NCBI RefSeq assembly: GCF_000805455.1
Contig: NZ_JSUS01000065.1
Location: 1-64,000, forward strand
Length of the DNA stretch: 64,000 nucleotides
Source: Acinetobacter sp. A47
GTDB taxonomy: Bacteria; Pseudomonadota; Gammaproteobacteria; Pseudomonadales; Moraxellaceae
Direction of reading: 5' to 3'
Part shown: positions 48,701 to 57,862 of the stretch, one piece after another
How the letters are laid out: each line of letters starts with the position of its first letter
Position numbering within the stretch: the stretch's first letter is position 1
Notes under the pieces: generated by a model
What the model was told of the DNA's origin: nothing
What the model saw: the letters and a program-made list of their open reading frames with translations, nothing else
The model's database searches: none
Translations under genes and position numbers: made by a program

Positions 48701-51700
48701 GTAGACGCTGAGGATGCTATCCCTACTCAAGTGCGTAAGATGCTCGATGGTGTAGGTACGCCATACCGTACGGTTATTCAATCTCTTGGCCAACGTGCAG
48801 CACAGGCTTTACAGCTTAAAAGCGATAAAGATTCTGACCCTAATTATTTAGGCAAGATGGAAGCCTCGTTAGGTGCATTGGCCTTACATACACTGGTTGA
48901 TATGGGTTTAGTAAAAGAGACAGCTATCAAGTCTACTGACTTTGAACGTGCTAAATCTCAGGTGACTGGTAAAGCTCCGGAAGCCGTTGAAAATGCTCTT
49001 GAGACACACACTTTCATTGCCCCAAACCATGAGTCAAAAGGCGGGGAGATTGTACGCAATGCCCACATCGAGCAGATCTTGGAGCACAACAAAGGCACTC
49101 AGGGCATCCTAAGTGACATCTTTAGTACTGATAATGGTTTAGTGGCTCCGGCACTTGAGAAGCCGACAGCATTCACACAAACCACTATTAAGAATAGTAA
49201 GACTGAAATCCCTGAGTACACACGTCAGGCGTTGGAGAAAGCTCAACAACACCCGTATCGAGTACGTCCAGAGATGGTTCGTTTGTATCAAGGGCTTTAC
49301 AACCATGCACCGGAATCCCTTAAAAAGATTCTGGGTATTGATGACTCTAAGGCCAATATCGACAAGTTCCATATTACCCAACGTGAGAACATGAAAGCCA
49401 AGTTCGCTAATGAGTGGACAAGCTTGGAGCGTGGTCTTGATTTCATTAATGGTTTAGAGGTTAAAGATGGCGAGTTCCAACCGATCTACTTTGAACCGGT
49501 AGTATGGGCAAACCAACGTGTAGGCTTCAAATCAAACTTATTCAACATCCAGACTTCTCAGATTCATCGTTCATTGGCTGGTATGGCTGCTCACGAAACC
49601 AAGTTCACAAAAGGTATGTCTGCACTTGAAGATGGGAAGGCTACAGTTTATGGCCAGTTCCTTCGTGCGGTCGCTGCAGGTGCGGAAGATGTGAAAGGTA
49701 CACTTGTATTCCCTGAGGGCTACAAAGGTGGCAAGACCGTAGATAAAGCCCCAAGTGAAGTATTCCTTCCAGTATTCCAAGCATATTTAAATACTGCTCC
49801 GGTACGTGAAAGCATTGCAGCAATGCAACGTGTTCAGGCTGATGTAGATGTGCTTAAGATTCCAAACCCTAAGGATGTTGACTTGGTTGCAAAGCAAGTA
49901 GCTGAGATGGGAATGGGTCCGCATTCTGCATTGGCATTAAGTGAGTTGGCTCGCTTCATGGGTACAAAAGATGGTGCCGAGTTCTCTACTCATCTGGGTA
50001 TGGAAAGTGATGGTGTAACCAATGGCCCGGCAATCTCTAACTTGTTGTCAGGTACTTTGACTGCTGAATTGGCTATGCAGTTCGGTATGATTCCGAAGTC
50101 TGAAAACCAAGACATTAAGAACTACTTTGATGTTAAGACATCAGGCAAGGCTGACTATTACGAAGGCATTGGCCAGCTTCAAAAAGAGTTCATTGATCAG
50201 CTTAACCAGAATGAGTTCAGCAAGCATCGTGACGTTACTGCAGCAATGGATACCCTTGCAGGTCAGTTTGGTACACGTAATTCAGCCAAGAAGATTGCAA
50301 CGCCGTTCAACTACTCTGCAGGTTTCCCGTCTCTCAAAGCAGCAATTGCACGTGAGATGATTAAGGACATGTACAGTAACTTTGCCAAGACCGCAGAGGA
50401 AGCAAACTCTACTGACTCTGTTAAGGCTGCAAGTGCACAGCTCCGTGCCAACACTATGATTGATGCGATCAATACAGCGATTCGCTATAACAATACAATG
50501 AAGGGCACCAAAAAGGTCAGTGAGATTCGTACAAAGGTTGGTAATGCAGACGGTATCGTAGATGCTAAGCGCATGGCTGAATATGTACTGACTGCAGACC
50601 AAGTACGTGCACTGACAAAGGTGAGTGAAGTAACACACGGCGAAGCTTCCGAGCGTGCAATTAAGAAAGCTGCAGATGCATACATCAAGACCCGTGACTT
50701 GAACATTAAGATGCATAATGCAGCTTATGGTCTGTACAAGATCACACATGATGCATTGGTTCGTCAGGCTGAGAGTGCAGGTGCTAAAGACGGTACTTTG
50801 GCTTCAACTAAGTCTAAAACTCAGGATGGTAATGCCTATACCTTGTTGGAAGGTGTATCGCAGAATACCTTGGATAAAATCCAAAAATCACTTAAGCCGT
50901 ATGCACCGGTGATCGTTTCTGCCATGGGCAACAAGTCTTCTAACAAGATTGAGTCTGGCCTATTCCTTTCTGATATGAACACTCAGTTCTCACGGGACAG
51001 TAAGAATCAGGTTAAGTCACTTGTGTCCCCTCAAAATGGTAAGACTAAAACCAAGACCTATAACACAGGCGTATTGGAACGTGTTGAGACAAATCCGGGT
51101 GTACGTGGCAGTGCTATGTATGTGCAAGGCTCTGATAGTTACAACTCGGTAGGTACGGTTTCTAAGATCCCTACAACCAACTTGCATGATGCAAACATCG
51201 GTGCTGCAGATAAGATGCATGAGGTTGGTAAGATTCAAAACCAAGAGTTCTTTGATCTGGCAGTAGGTTATCGCTCCCAAGTTGAAAACTTCATGGCTTT
51301 GGTTCGCCCACTACAAGGCATGGTAGCTCTTAAAGATAAGACTCAATTCACGAAGGCTGAGTGGAATGATGTGAAGGCCACTTTTAATGGATTACGTCAG
51401 GCACTCGTTGATTCCGACATCATCAGTGAAGGTGATGTAAATCGTATGGATGCAGGCCAAGTACTCGCAGCAATGGCCAACGCCGTGTTTGCAAGTGAAG
51501 TTCGTAAAATTGAATCATTGCAGGGCATGTACAGTATTCACCAGTACGGTGCCGAAGGCGGTGAAGTAGTTCTCACAGACAAACACCATGCACAGTTAAA
51601 GGCTGAGCTTAAATCACTTGAACATGATCGGGCTGCTATGGCTGCAGACATGCATAAGCTTGCTGCAAAGTTACGTGAGGCAATGACAACTGAGTCTCGT

Positions 51701-54700
51701 AAAGACGTAGCTGAATCGATTAAAGATAAGTCTGCAGATGGCTCGGCCAATTTTGAGGATTTGGTTTCTATCAAGGATAACCGTACAGATCTTCAAAAGG
51801 GATTGGATGAGTACCAGGGCAAAGAAGTTCCATTGGATAAAGTGCTTGATCTGGTACGTGCAGAGGTTAAAGGCAACCATGTTCAAGAGCTATTATTCAA
51901 GACACTTGAAAAGGTTATCCCTAAAGACCTGAAAGTTGAGTATTCAACTGATTCATGGAAAGGGGAGAAAGGTGCAGCAGGCTGGTACAACCCAAAAGCT
52001 CACAAAATCACTGTACGCGCATTGGGTGATAAATATGCCAATGTTACTCCGGAGCTTTTCCTCCATGAGTTCATTCATGCCGCAACCGTTGGTGTCACGA
52101 CTAATGCTGCAAAACACGGCGAAGTTGCTGATGCAATCAACCGTATCGAGTCTCTCAGAAGTGAAGTGGCCAAACAGTTACCAGATCAATTCAGCGAAGC
52201 TCTTAAGAGTAAAGAGGAGTTCCTTGCTTGGGGCTTAACAAACCCTAAATTCCAAGATGCTTTAAAGACAATCATTGTACCTAAGGGTGATCGTTCACGT
52301 ACTGGTTTAGCGTCAGCGTTTAAAGTGTTCGTAACCAATGTTATGAAAGCACTATTCTCAGGTGAGAAACGTAAGCCAAATGCGCGTGAAATCTCAGCAA
52401 TGGAAGCTCTGATCATTGATGCTGCAGACGTAATGCAGTACACCGAGCAATCGAGCAATGTGAAGAATGAAAACTTAGAACTTCCATTCAACATGATCCC
52501 GAACACCAATGCCACACTTGAGAAAATGCGTACTGCAAAGGCAAGTGATGTAATGGGTGCGTTTGATGGCTCTCAGTTATCTAACGAGTTCAATACCCAC
52601 TTACAGGGTGTGATGGAAAAGTCTATCGACCGTTTATTCGATTCAATTGGTCGTGACCACTTACAAGACACTTTAGCGAAGCCAGTGGACTACAACCCAA
52701 GCGATATTGCTTCATTGTATGGTTTAACTGACCGCGAGGGTTATGTCGCAGAAGTGGTCGCTACAGTGGTTGATAGCATTCAGAACTCAGGACAACATAC
52801 ACCTGTGCTTAAACAGATGCATCAAGCATATCAGGATGCGCGTCAGAAGCTCTCTGCGGAAGATTTCCATGCAGGTGAATGGAACACAGCGACAAAGGCT
52901 GAGAAAGCCTTAGCACAGCGTAAATACGACCGTGTATTTAATCCTAAAGCAGCAGGGGATAAGAGTTCGTATCTGGCGACCTTCTTGGCATTGGCTGTAG
53001 GTAGCGAGAAGTTCAGTGCAAAATTAGACTTCACTACAGAACGTCAGGTGAAGGGTGAGCGTAGTTTGTTTGAACGTGCGGTAGACCTATTCAACTTTGC
53101 AATTGATTGGGTAATGAATCGTCTCGCAGGTGTACACCACACAGATAAGGTAAATGCAAAGACCACAGCTCTTTTAAATAGATTGGTTTCGTTGGACATC
53201 AGTAAGCGTCAACAAGCAGTTTCACGTTTTGACCGTGCATGGGAGACTTCTTTTGATGCTTTGGCAAAGGGTGGAAAACTTGGGGCTAAAGCGGTTGCAA
53301 GCGTTGCCAAAGCAACAGGTATGGAAAAGAGCCGTTACGCACCTATCCGTGTATTAGGCAAACTTGCCAATACTGCAGCACGTGATTCGGTCGATCAGTT
53401 ACCTCAGGTAGCAAAGGACTTCCGAGATCACAACTTCCCTAATCAACGTTTTGGGGAAATGTCTGAGCTTATGAATGAAATGACCAGCCCAAGTCAGTTC
53501 AAGCAGGTTATGGAAGGTATGCTCCGGGAAACAGTATCGATTCAAACAGAGCGTAAAAACTGGATTGATAACACCAAGAAGATGGTACTTAACGGCTTTA
53601 CAGACAACGGGGCAAACTTAACCAAGGAGCAGCATACAGCCGTAACTTATAGCTTACTCCGTACTGATGTTCGGTCGCTTCTTGATGGGCGTAAGTACTC
53701 GGATGTAACTAAGTTGATCACTGACGATAAAGCTCGGAGCTATGAAGCTCGTAAGCTAATCCGTGAGATTGAAAGTCTTGAGCCGAACATGGCCAATGAT
53801 ATGATCAACCGCACAAAAGATCTTGCTTGGTATATGGTCTCAGGTAAGTCTAGTGATGGCCTTGCTAAGAATGCCCAAGCTATTGCATCTGGTTTTGGTG
53901 GTCAGATTACGAAAGCAAGTGTTGAAGCCATTGACTCTAAGATTGTTAAGGCAGTTGACCAGCTCGCTACATTGTTTGCACTGGATTACACCAGTAAAGA
54001 GAATTTGGCTATTACTAAGGAGTTACTACAGTCTGAGTCTGCAGGTATTGAAGGATTGATTAAGATGCATGGTTTTGCTGCAAAAGACTCACAAGGGTTA
54101 TTTGCAGACAACTCTACATCAATGGTCAAAGGGTATTTACCTGAGATTACACATACTTACCGTGAGGCTCGTCAAGCGCATGTCTCAATGACTAAGGAAT
54201 TAGAGAAAGAAGGATGGGTAAGAGTTGGTGAGTTAGAGCGTGACCCATTAGATACTTATGGTACAGATCAAGCACTCTTTGTTTTGAAGGATGGGGGAGA
54301 GCAACGTATCGTGTCAGGGGCAATGACTTTCGATAATACACATCGTAAAGGTTCAGTTGTTTCAGATGGTCGCTCAGGCACTATTACAGCAGAGTATAAG
54401 AATGCCTTGAAAGACCGCGTGAATGCACGTGCTAATACGCCACATCGTTTGTATGACCCGCGTACTGCAAAAGGTGGTCGTATGACTCCGGTTTACGACA
54501 CTAAAGGCCAGATCACAAATTTCACTTATGAAATGAACAATGCAAACCGTGACGAACTACTTGTCCGTAACAACAACTTTGCAGATCTGCTTGGTGCATA
54601 CGTTGGTAACAATGTAAGTACGGCCCCAACTACGAAGCAGAACAAGGACATTGCTAATGCGATGTTTGATGACTATGAAGCTAACTTTGCCAAAAACCCT

Positions 54701-55876
54701 AAATCTTATGTAGCTATCGGGCCTAACGTTCGTGACCCTCATTTGGCTGAGGTATGGCGGATGATGCCTTACGAAATTAAACAAGAGGTTGAGCGTTTGT
54801 GGGGTAAAGATAATCCAATGATGGTTCGCAATGACATTGTGAACATGGCTTTCGGATTCAAGAAGTACAGTATTGGGGAGATCTTCGATAAAGCTTCTGG
54901 GGAACGAAACTTCATGGAGAAGTTCTTTGCAACCACTATGAATGCTGTTTTCAATGATAAAGCTCAATTACGTGCTTATCAGGGGGAACGTGCTGTACAA
55001 GAAACTATCCGGTTAATTAAAGATGCCGTTGTAATTCGTACAATGTCGGTGATGTGGGGCAACATCAAGGCTAATGCTTTGTTGCACTTGGCCTATGGCG
55101 TAAACCCCTTAAATATTGCAAAAGACACGTCAACCGCTTTACGTGCAGGACTGTCCTACCGTAAACAACGTGCTTTACTAATCCAAGCCGAAGTCATGTT
55201 GAGATCTGAAACTAAAGATCGTGCAAAATGGGAAAATCAACTCGTTACTGCACAAGATGCCTTAGCTCGTAACCCACTACGTGAGTTCATTGAAGCAGGC
55301 ATGATGCCAAGTATTGTAGAAGATATTGCCATGAACGAAGCCAATTACAGTTATCAAACTGAGATCGGTGAGAAGTTAGATGGGCACATCAATAAAGTAC
55401 CTAAGTCTGTCCGTACTGCAGGTAAATGGTTGGCCGTATCACCAGATACACCACTCTATAAATTCCTGGCAGGTACTACACAGTACTCAGACTTTACGGC
55501 TAAGTACGTTCTGTATAAGCACAACATCTCTCGTAAGAAAGATCCTATGTCTCATGCAGATGCACTACAGGCAGCATCGGATGCATTCATTAACTACGAC
55601 ATCCCGACTTCTCGTTCGTTGCAGTATATGAATGATGTTGGTTTGCTGATGTTCACAAAGTTCCTGTTACGCTTCCAACGAGTATTGTTCTCGTTGATGC
55701 AGAAACAACCTGCAATGGTGCTTGCACAACACTATGCAACTGAATGGTTGACCAATACGCCTGGCGTACTTGAACCTTCAGTGATGAATCGGATTGGCGG
55801 CAATCCGCTACGTCCGAGTGTGCTGCAAGCTCCGGATGCGGTAACTGACATTGTGACACTTAAAACACTGTTTTAA
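45713..55876 (+). CDS. Virion RNA polymerase (N4 gp50 equivalent)
   Basis: About 3,387 residues from ATG 45713 (GGAG 8 bases upstream); the frame opens at 45665, but that ATG is inside the terminator hairpin. The central polymerase core has the TxxGR-like WANQRVGF (R1269), motif A SDGVTNGPAI (D1433), motif B R1522-x3-K1526-x7-Y1534 (RNSAKKIATPFNYSAG), and motif C NLHDANIG (D1826). Spacing agrees with N4 mini-vRNAP. Downstream is an HEFIHA zincin-like motif (H2118-H2122). It is packaged in the virion, injected, and transcribes the early genes. The last about 400 residues contain FINYDIPTSRSLQYMNDVGL, an LPD-like domain end. Confidence 0.95.
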   Translation: MERLVANPFMEKEEKVAAATASKVVRQGNFGITGNPLHNRIDSARQSLQRFDSFLEADRKKREQEANYTTPSDNLRRSSLTERAPSIARVYGSQAWATVKKGVAQAAGGLSAGWADQERMNIPRDVQDAYNRYKQTGLATNPEDVKLLHSPAYRQFQMGNIQGEKKPIEGKTFLEQLEGAAAYDKEAQRRVGDMRNGIPDMFDSHKRVNPLLQDERAQAMQRNRDKYNIGEQRAKADALEAQGETGKAKVVRALANFQQLAQDTIVAAQHPTALGQDLAAIAPYAVTGMAGATAGAGLQTQEDHINSKKQYTERTGIAIPSELDAAKMKGMAGLNFAANFAENMVVGNALKGGVTNMGKAYAANAAAGYTQSKIQTGAGALHFTNETDQEAIEAAALGGALAGGIAAPHATLQAAGKAADVVKEKAFKDVREQSAQQRATFEENIDPTSTNFNPSEAINKQTQIFGNKDASKDDLDLARTNAKDALQAAHDRYDALERNQQSISERLEDVNQYRQELADTEAALQADPNNAALSEFYDGLQDYIKEAEAQLTPEYLQSASDALKAASKHKDDAIAAYEAFNGLNEVKTDTKQSADVTTKHTETLTNEKASDAEKAKAAEHVTNYPMMYKPEDLLQIADDLSNHLTDAQRTTLRELSDLRVQEHMTKGLDGVSADIKKGSQNYKSLESYFVDRDRAIRLKDDSRLRQLSDQFDRLQASFEVKDRLASKLFDRSKETGGKYQVIRTEAGTWKINTGKLMSEAAITKNGGFTIHKGSEKLVNSIKTDAANVSKAHGLFQKLDSADFRSVVKSEIKAETGSTLPKQPEPVSVPTPLAVPKGEAVVPNLKDVTPEVRKAERGKAFESRDLVKAHLKQKVSQDGTNPLIDIPDFRSAYDKAEDKRAFIDSQVKKPLSDKQHTQVQHFNEFTKGYDSALTKLFTPKTGDKAKYNYQDMAQFLAADGKLPENTRTALAVGAYQWLIENGATTRTTDADIARLLHVDAEDAIPTQVRKMLDGVGTPYRTVIQSLGQRAAQALQLKSDKDSDPNYLGKMEASLGALALHTLVDMGLVKETAIKSTDFERAKSQVTGKAPEAVENALETHTFIAPNHESKGGEIVRNAHIEQILEHNKGTQGILSDIFSTDNGLVAPALEKPTAFTQTTIKNSKTEIPEYTRQALEKAQQHPYRVRPEMVRLYQGLYNHAPESLKKILGIDDSKANIDKFHITQRENMKAKFANEWTSLERGLDFINGLEVKDGEFQPIYFEPVVWANQRVGFKSNLFNIQTSQIHRSLAGMAAHETKFTKGMSALEDGKATVYGQFLRAVAAGAEDVKGTLVFPEGYKGGKTVDKAPSEVFLPVFQAYLNTAPVRESIAAMQRVQADVDVLKIPNPKDVDLVAKQVAEMGMGPHSALALSELARFMGTKDGAEFSTHLGMESDGVTNGPAISNLLSGTLTAELAMQFGMIPKSENQDIKNYFDVKTSGKADYYEGIGQLQKEFIDQLNQNEFSKHRDVTAAMDTLAGQFGTRNSAKKIATPFNYSAGFPSLKAAIAREMIKDMYSNFAKTAEEANSTDSVKAASAQLRANTMIDAINTAIRYNNTMKGTKKVSEIRTKVGNADGIVDAKRMAEYVLTADQVRALTKVSEVTHGEASERAIKKAADAYIKTRDLNIKMHNAAYGLYKITHDALVRQAESAGAKDGTLASTKSKTQDGNAYTLLEGVSQNTLDKIQKSLKPYAPVIVSAMGNKSSNKIESGLFLSDMNTQFSRDSKNQVKSLVSPQNGKTKTKTYNTGVLERVETNPGVRGSAMYVQGSDSYNSVGTVSKIPTTNLHDANIGAADKMHEVGKIQNQEFFDLAVGYRSQVENFMALVRPLQGMVALKDKTQFTKAEWNDVKATFNGLRQALVDSDIISEGDVNRMDAGQVLAAMANAVFASEVRKIESLQGMYSIHQYGAEGGEVVLTDKHHAQLKAELKSLEHDRAAMAADMHKLAAKLREAMTTESRKDVAESIKDKSADGSANFEDLVSIKDNRTDLQKGLDEYQGKEVPLDKVLDLVRAEVKGNHVQELLFKTLEKVIPKDLKVEYSTDSWKGEKGAAGWYNPKAHKITVRALGDKYANVTPELFLHEFIHAATVGVTTNAAKHGEVADAINRIESLRSEVAKQLPDQFSEALKSKEEFLAWGLTNPKFQDALKTIIVPKGDRSRTGLASAFKVFVTNVMKALFSGEKRKPNAREISAMEALIIDAADVMQYTEQSSNVKNENLELPFNMIPNTNATLEKMRTAKASDVMGAFDGSQLSNEFNTHLQGVMEKSIDRLFDSIGRDHLQDTLAKPVDYNPSDIASLYGLTDREGYVAEVVATVVDSIQNSGQHTPVLKQMHQAYQDARQKLSAEDFHAGEWNTATKAEKALAQRKYDRVFNPKAAGDKSSYLATFLALAVGSEKFSAKLDFTTERQVKGERSLFERAVDLFNFAIDWVMNRLAGVHHTDKVNAKTTALLNRLVSLDISKRQQAVSRFDRAWETSFDALAKGGKLGAKAVASVAKATGMEKSRYAPIRVLGKLANTAARDSVDQLPQVAKDFRDHNFPNQRFGEMSELMNEMTSPSQFKQVMEGMLRETVSIQTERKNWIDNTKKMVLNGFTDNGANLTKEQHTAVTYSLLRTDVRSLLDGRKYSDVTKLITDDKARSYEARKLIREIESLEPNMANDMINRTKDLAWYMVSGKSSDGLAKNAQAIASGFGGQITKASVEAIDSKIVKAVDQLATLFALDYTSKENLAITKELLQSESAGIEGLIKMHGFAAKDSQGLFADNSTSMVKGYLPEITHTYREARQAHVSMTKELEKEGWVRVGELERDPLDTYGTDQALFVLKDGGEQRIVSGAMTFDNTHRKGSVVSDGRSGTITAEYKNALKDRVNARANTPHRLYDPRTAKGGRMTPVYDTKGQITNFTYEMNNANRDELLVRNNNFADLLGAYVGNNVSTAPTTKQNKDIANAMFDDYEANFAKNPKSYVAIGPNVRDPHLAEVWRMMPYEIKQEVERLWGKDNPMMVRNDIVNMAFGFKKYSIGEIFDKASGERNFMEKFFATTMNAVFNDKAQLRAYQGERAVQETIRLIKDAVVIRTMSVMWGNIKANALLHLAYGVNPLNIAKDTSTALRAGLSYRKQRALLIQAEVMLRSETKDRAKWENQLVTAQDALARNPLREFIEAGMMPSIVEDIAMNEANYSYQTEIGEKLDGHINKVPKSVRTAGKWLAVSPDTPLYKFLAGTTQYSDFTAKYVLYKHNISRKKDPMSHADALQAASDAFINYDIPTSRSLQYMNDVGLLMFTKFLLRFQRVLFSLMQKQPAMVLAQHYATEWLTNTPGVLEPSVMNRIGGNPLRPSVLQAPDAVTDIVTLKTLF

Positions 55877-55881
55877 TAAGC

Positions 55882-55908
55882 AAGGGAGCATTAGCTCCCT
55901 TCTTTTTT
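55882..55908 (+). terminator. Terminator after vRNAP
   Basis: AAGGGAGC-ATTA-GCTCCCTT followed by C and six T. Overlaps the end of the convergent 55891-56055 gene. Confidence 0.9.
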
Positions 55909-56055
55909 CTTACTTGTAGCCACTATGCATTGCCATAGTAGCCATCCAACAAATAAGAGTATTATTAATACAGCAATAGTCCTAAGTGCAGTCAGTGTGA
56001 CATAGAGTATGCCGAGGACACAGAGGATGAAGAAAATCCAAAGTGTCGTGTGCAT
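55891..56055 (-). CDS. 54-residue membrane protein
   Basis: ATG at 56055 overlaps the stop of the upstream gene (TAATG); TAA at 55891 within the vRNAP terminator. Two hydrophobic helices (about 5-20 and 28-42), then SKKKEGS. No family recognised. It ends the replication-gene operon. Confidence 0.6.
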   Translation of the reverse strand: MHTTLWIFFILCVLGILYVTLTALRTIAVLIILLFVGWLLWQCIVATSKKKEGS

Positions 56056-56753
56056 TAGTCGTCAAAGATACCTTTAGTCGTTACTTTAGTTTCAGCTTCA
56101 CTTGTTAGTGTAGCAGATGCTTTTTGTGCAGGTACTTCATCAGCAAATAAGGCAGTAGTGTCTATAGCCGGTTTAGGCTTAACTTCTGATTCGGCATCAT
56201 CATCATCTGCAAATACAGATGAAGGGTTCGGTTTCACTTCAACTGGTTTGGCTTTCACAACAGGTTCATCGTCAAAGATTCCTTTTACCGATGTTGGGCC
56301 GTCATCTGGGCTTGGTTCATCTTCCTGTGGGCCTTCATCATCATCTAACTCGTCAGAGTGATGCAGTGCTTCTTCTACCACTTTGTTTGCCGCTTCCTCT
56401 GCACGCTGTTTAGCTGCAGCTTCTTCGGCCATTTTCTTGCGATACGCGGCTACCACTTCATCAGGTACTTGAGTCGATTCCTCGGTAGGAGGTGTTTCAG
56501 CCGACTTTACTTCTTGCTCCTTTGGGGGAGGTGTATCCTTCTTGGCTCGGGATGGGCGAGTCCGTGGGGTACTGGCTTGTACGGCTGGGGCTGTATTGGT
56601 GTCTACCAGAATTTCCAACTCGTCTGGCAGTCCTTTTGTATCGACCAGATCTGCTTCGGTAATAGGGAAGCCATTCTTGGTGACGTACTCAGTAATAGCA
56701 GCCGTGATGTCGGCAAAAGTTAGAGTGATCTTGGCACGTGTTTGAATTTGCAT
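56055..56753 (-). CDS. Acidic protein with GIFDD repeats
   Basis: 232 residues. N-terminal small domain (1-50), then a disordered Pro/Glu/Lys-rich tail (55-232). The tail carries four short hydrophobic-acidic motifs: GIFDD (158-162), VFADDDD (180-186), LFADE (202-206) and a terminal GIFDD (228-232). SSB of this phage ends GLFDD. Shared motifs point to a common binding partner. Likely replication or transcription accessory; inference. Confidence 0.75.
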   Translation of the reverse strand: MQIQTRAKITLTFADITAAITEYVTKNGFPITEADLVDTKGLPDELEILVDTNTAPAVQASTPRTRPSRAKKDTPPPKEQEVKSAETPPTEESTQVPDEVVAAYRKKMAEEAAAKQRAEEAANKVVEEALHHSDELDDDEGPQEDEPSPDDGPTSVKGIFDDEPVVKAKPVEVKPNPSSVFADDDDAESEVKPKPAIDTTALFADEVPAQKASATLTSEAETKVTTKGIFDD

Positions 56754-56841
56754 TGTTTAATCCTTTAAGAATTTGGTTTGATTTCAGAATTAAGTAAACG
56801 CTTTGCAAAGCCCGGGAAGATTTACTTAAGTTTGAAAACAA

Positions 56842-56859
56842 ATAGCCCCGAAGGGCTAT
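56842..56859 (-). terminator. Leftward terminator after the RuvC-like gene
   Basis: ATAGCCC-CGAA-GGGCTAT; on the minus strand a TTCG loop followed by TTTGTTTTC. Confidence 0.8.
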
Positions 56860-56862
56860 CAG

Positions 56863-57426
56863 TTAAAGTACAAGGCGTGACTTGGCTGCATGAAGTGCAA
56901 TGACAGCATCAGCAATATGCTCTGCATCACTCATATTCACTAGCATTTCGCCGTGTCGCTTGTATCGAGGTAGGGGTACATCTGGGTGGTGTTCTTGCAC
57001 CCATTGAATCACTTCTTTTTTCGTGATGTTTAAAGCTGCATTCGACTTGGCATCCTTCTTACCGGTGATCACCGCTTTACCCTCAAGAGGTGTGGTAATA
57101 ACTGTACGAAGACCTGCTACTTGCAGGCAGGCAATTAAGCCAATGACAATGCCGTATGCTTTCATTGCTGCAGCGTTCTGACTACCCACAGGGCACTCAA
57201 TGGCTACAACATCAGCTTTCTTGGCAAAAGGATAAACTGCTTCAAAAAGTGTTTTGGCATCGTGAATGTCTAAGAGGTTTTGCCGTTGCTTAGATTCAGT
57301 ATTCTCGGTTGTGGCTAACAGAGATTCTCCGAGATGAAGCTCACCGGTCTCAGTGTCATAACCGCCACGAACCATGCCCCAATTTCTTAGGGCAGGGTCC
57401 ATGCCAACTACTTTGAGTATGGCCAT
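56863..57426 (-). CDS. RuvC-like Holliday junction resolvase
   Basis: 187 residues. RNase H fold acidic residues: D10 (VVGMDPALRNWG), E77 (VVAIECPVG) and H170-x2-D173 (SDAEHIADAVIAL), the RuvC pattern. It would resolve branched DNA before packaging. It overlaps the 57426-57797 gene by one base. The phage-type member lacks the basic hairpin region of bacterial RuvC as far as I can see. Confidence 0.85.
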   Translation of the reverse strand: MAILKVVGMDPALRNWGMVRGGYDTETGELHLGESLLATTENTESKQRQNLLDIHDAKTLFEAVYPFAKKADVVAIECPVGSQNAAAMKAYGIVIGLIACLQVAGLRTVITTPLEGKAVITGKKDAKSNAALNITKKEVIQWVQEHHPDVPLPRYKRHGEMLVNMSDAEHIADAVIALHAAKSRLVL

Positions 57427-57797
57427 TACTCAGGAGCAGTTTCGTTAGTTGCTTCGTCTGGCACCAGTGTTGGTGCACGTACTACAGGTGGTTCTTGACC
57501 TGGAACGATTGGATTGCCTTCGGCATCAACTGGGAAGAAATCGAACGGGAGCTTATCAAAGAGTGTAGCGGCAACTTTTAAGCCTTCCATAAATGCTGCA
57601 CGTTCTGCACCAACAAGGATTTGTTCCACACCTGTTTTGTTGTCAGTCACCATTAACTGCTCATGTTCTGGGAAGTTAATCAGTTGCTCTAACTGTTGAT
57701 GTTTAGTAAAGAACCAATCACCTGTGATAGCTGCGAAGTGTTCTAAAGAAGTGATCTGTACTACACGTTGTTTAGGTGCTTGAGTTTGTTGTTCCAT
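57426..57797 (-). CDS. Hypothetical protein
   Basis: 123 residues, acidic, with a Pro-rich C-terminus (EGNPIVPGQEPPVVRAPTLV). Helical core near LEQLINFPEHEQL. No recognised family; in the SSB-RuvC operon. Confidence 0.65.
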   Translation of the reverse strand: MEQQTQAPKQRVVQITSLEHFAAITGDWFFTKHQQLEQLINFPEHEQLMVTDNKTGVEQILVGAERAAFMEGLKVAATLFDKLPFDFFPVDAEGNPIVPGQEPPVVRAPTLVPDEATNETAPE

Positions 57798-57823
57798 GGT
57801 TTCTGTCCAAAAATTGAGTAATA

Positions 57824-57847
57824 GAAAAGGGCACTCGTAGGTGCCCT
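57824..57847 (-). terminator. Leftward terminator after SSB
   Basis: AGGGCAC / GTGCCCT with a 6-base loop; minus strand followed by TTTTC. Confidence 0.8.
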
Positions 57848-57862
57848 AAATGGTGAAGGGGA

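Noticed and set aside
47380..54967. Many 60-155 residue ORFs inside the vRNAP gene
   Set aside because: No RBS, unlike-protein composition, and the polymerase frame is intact.
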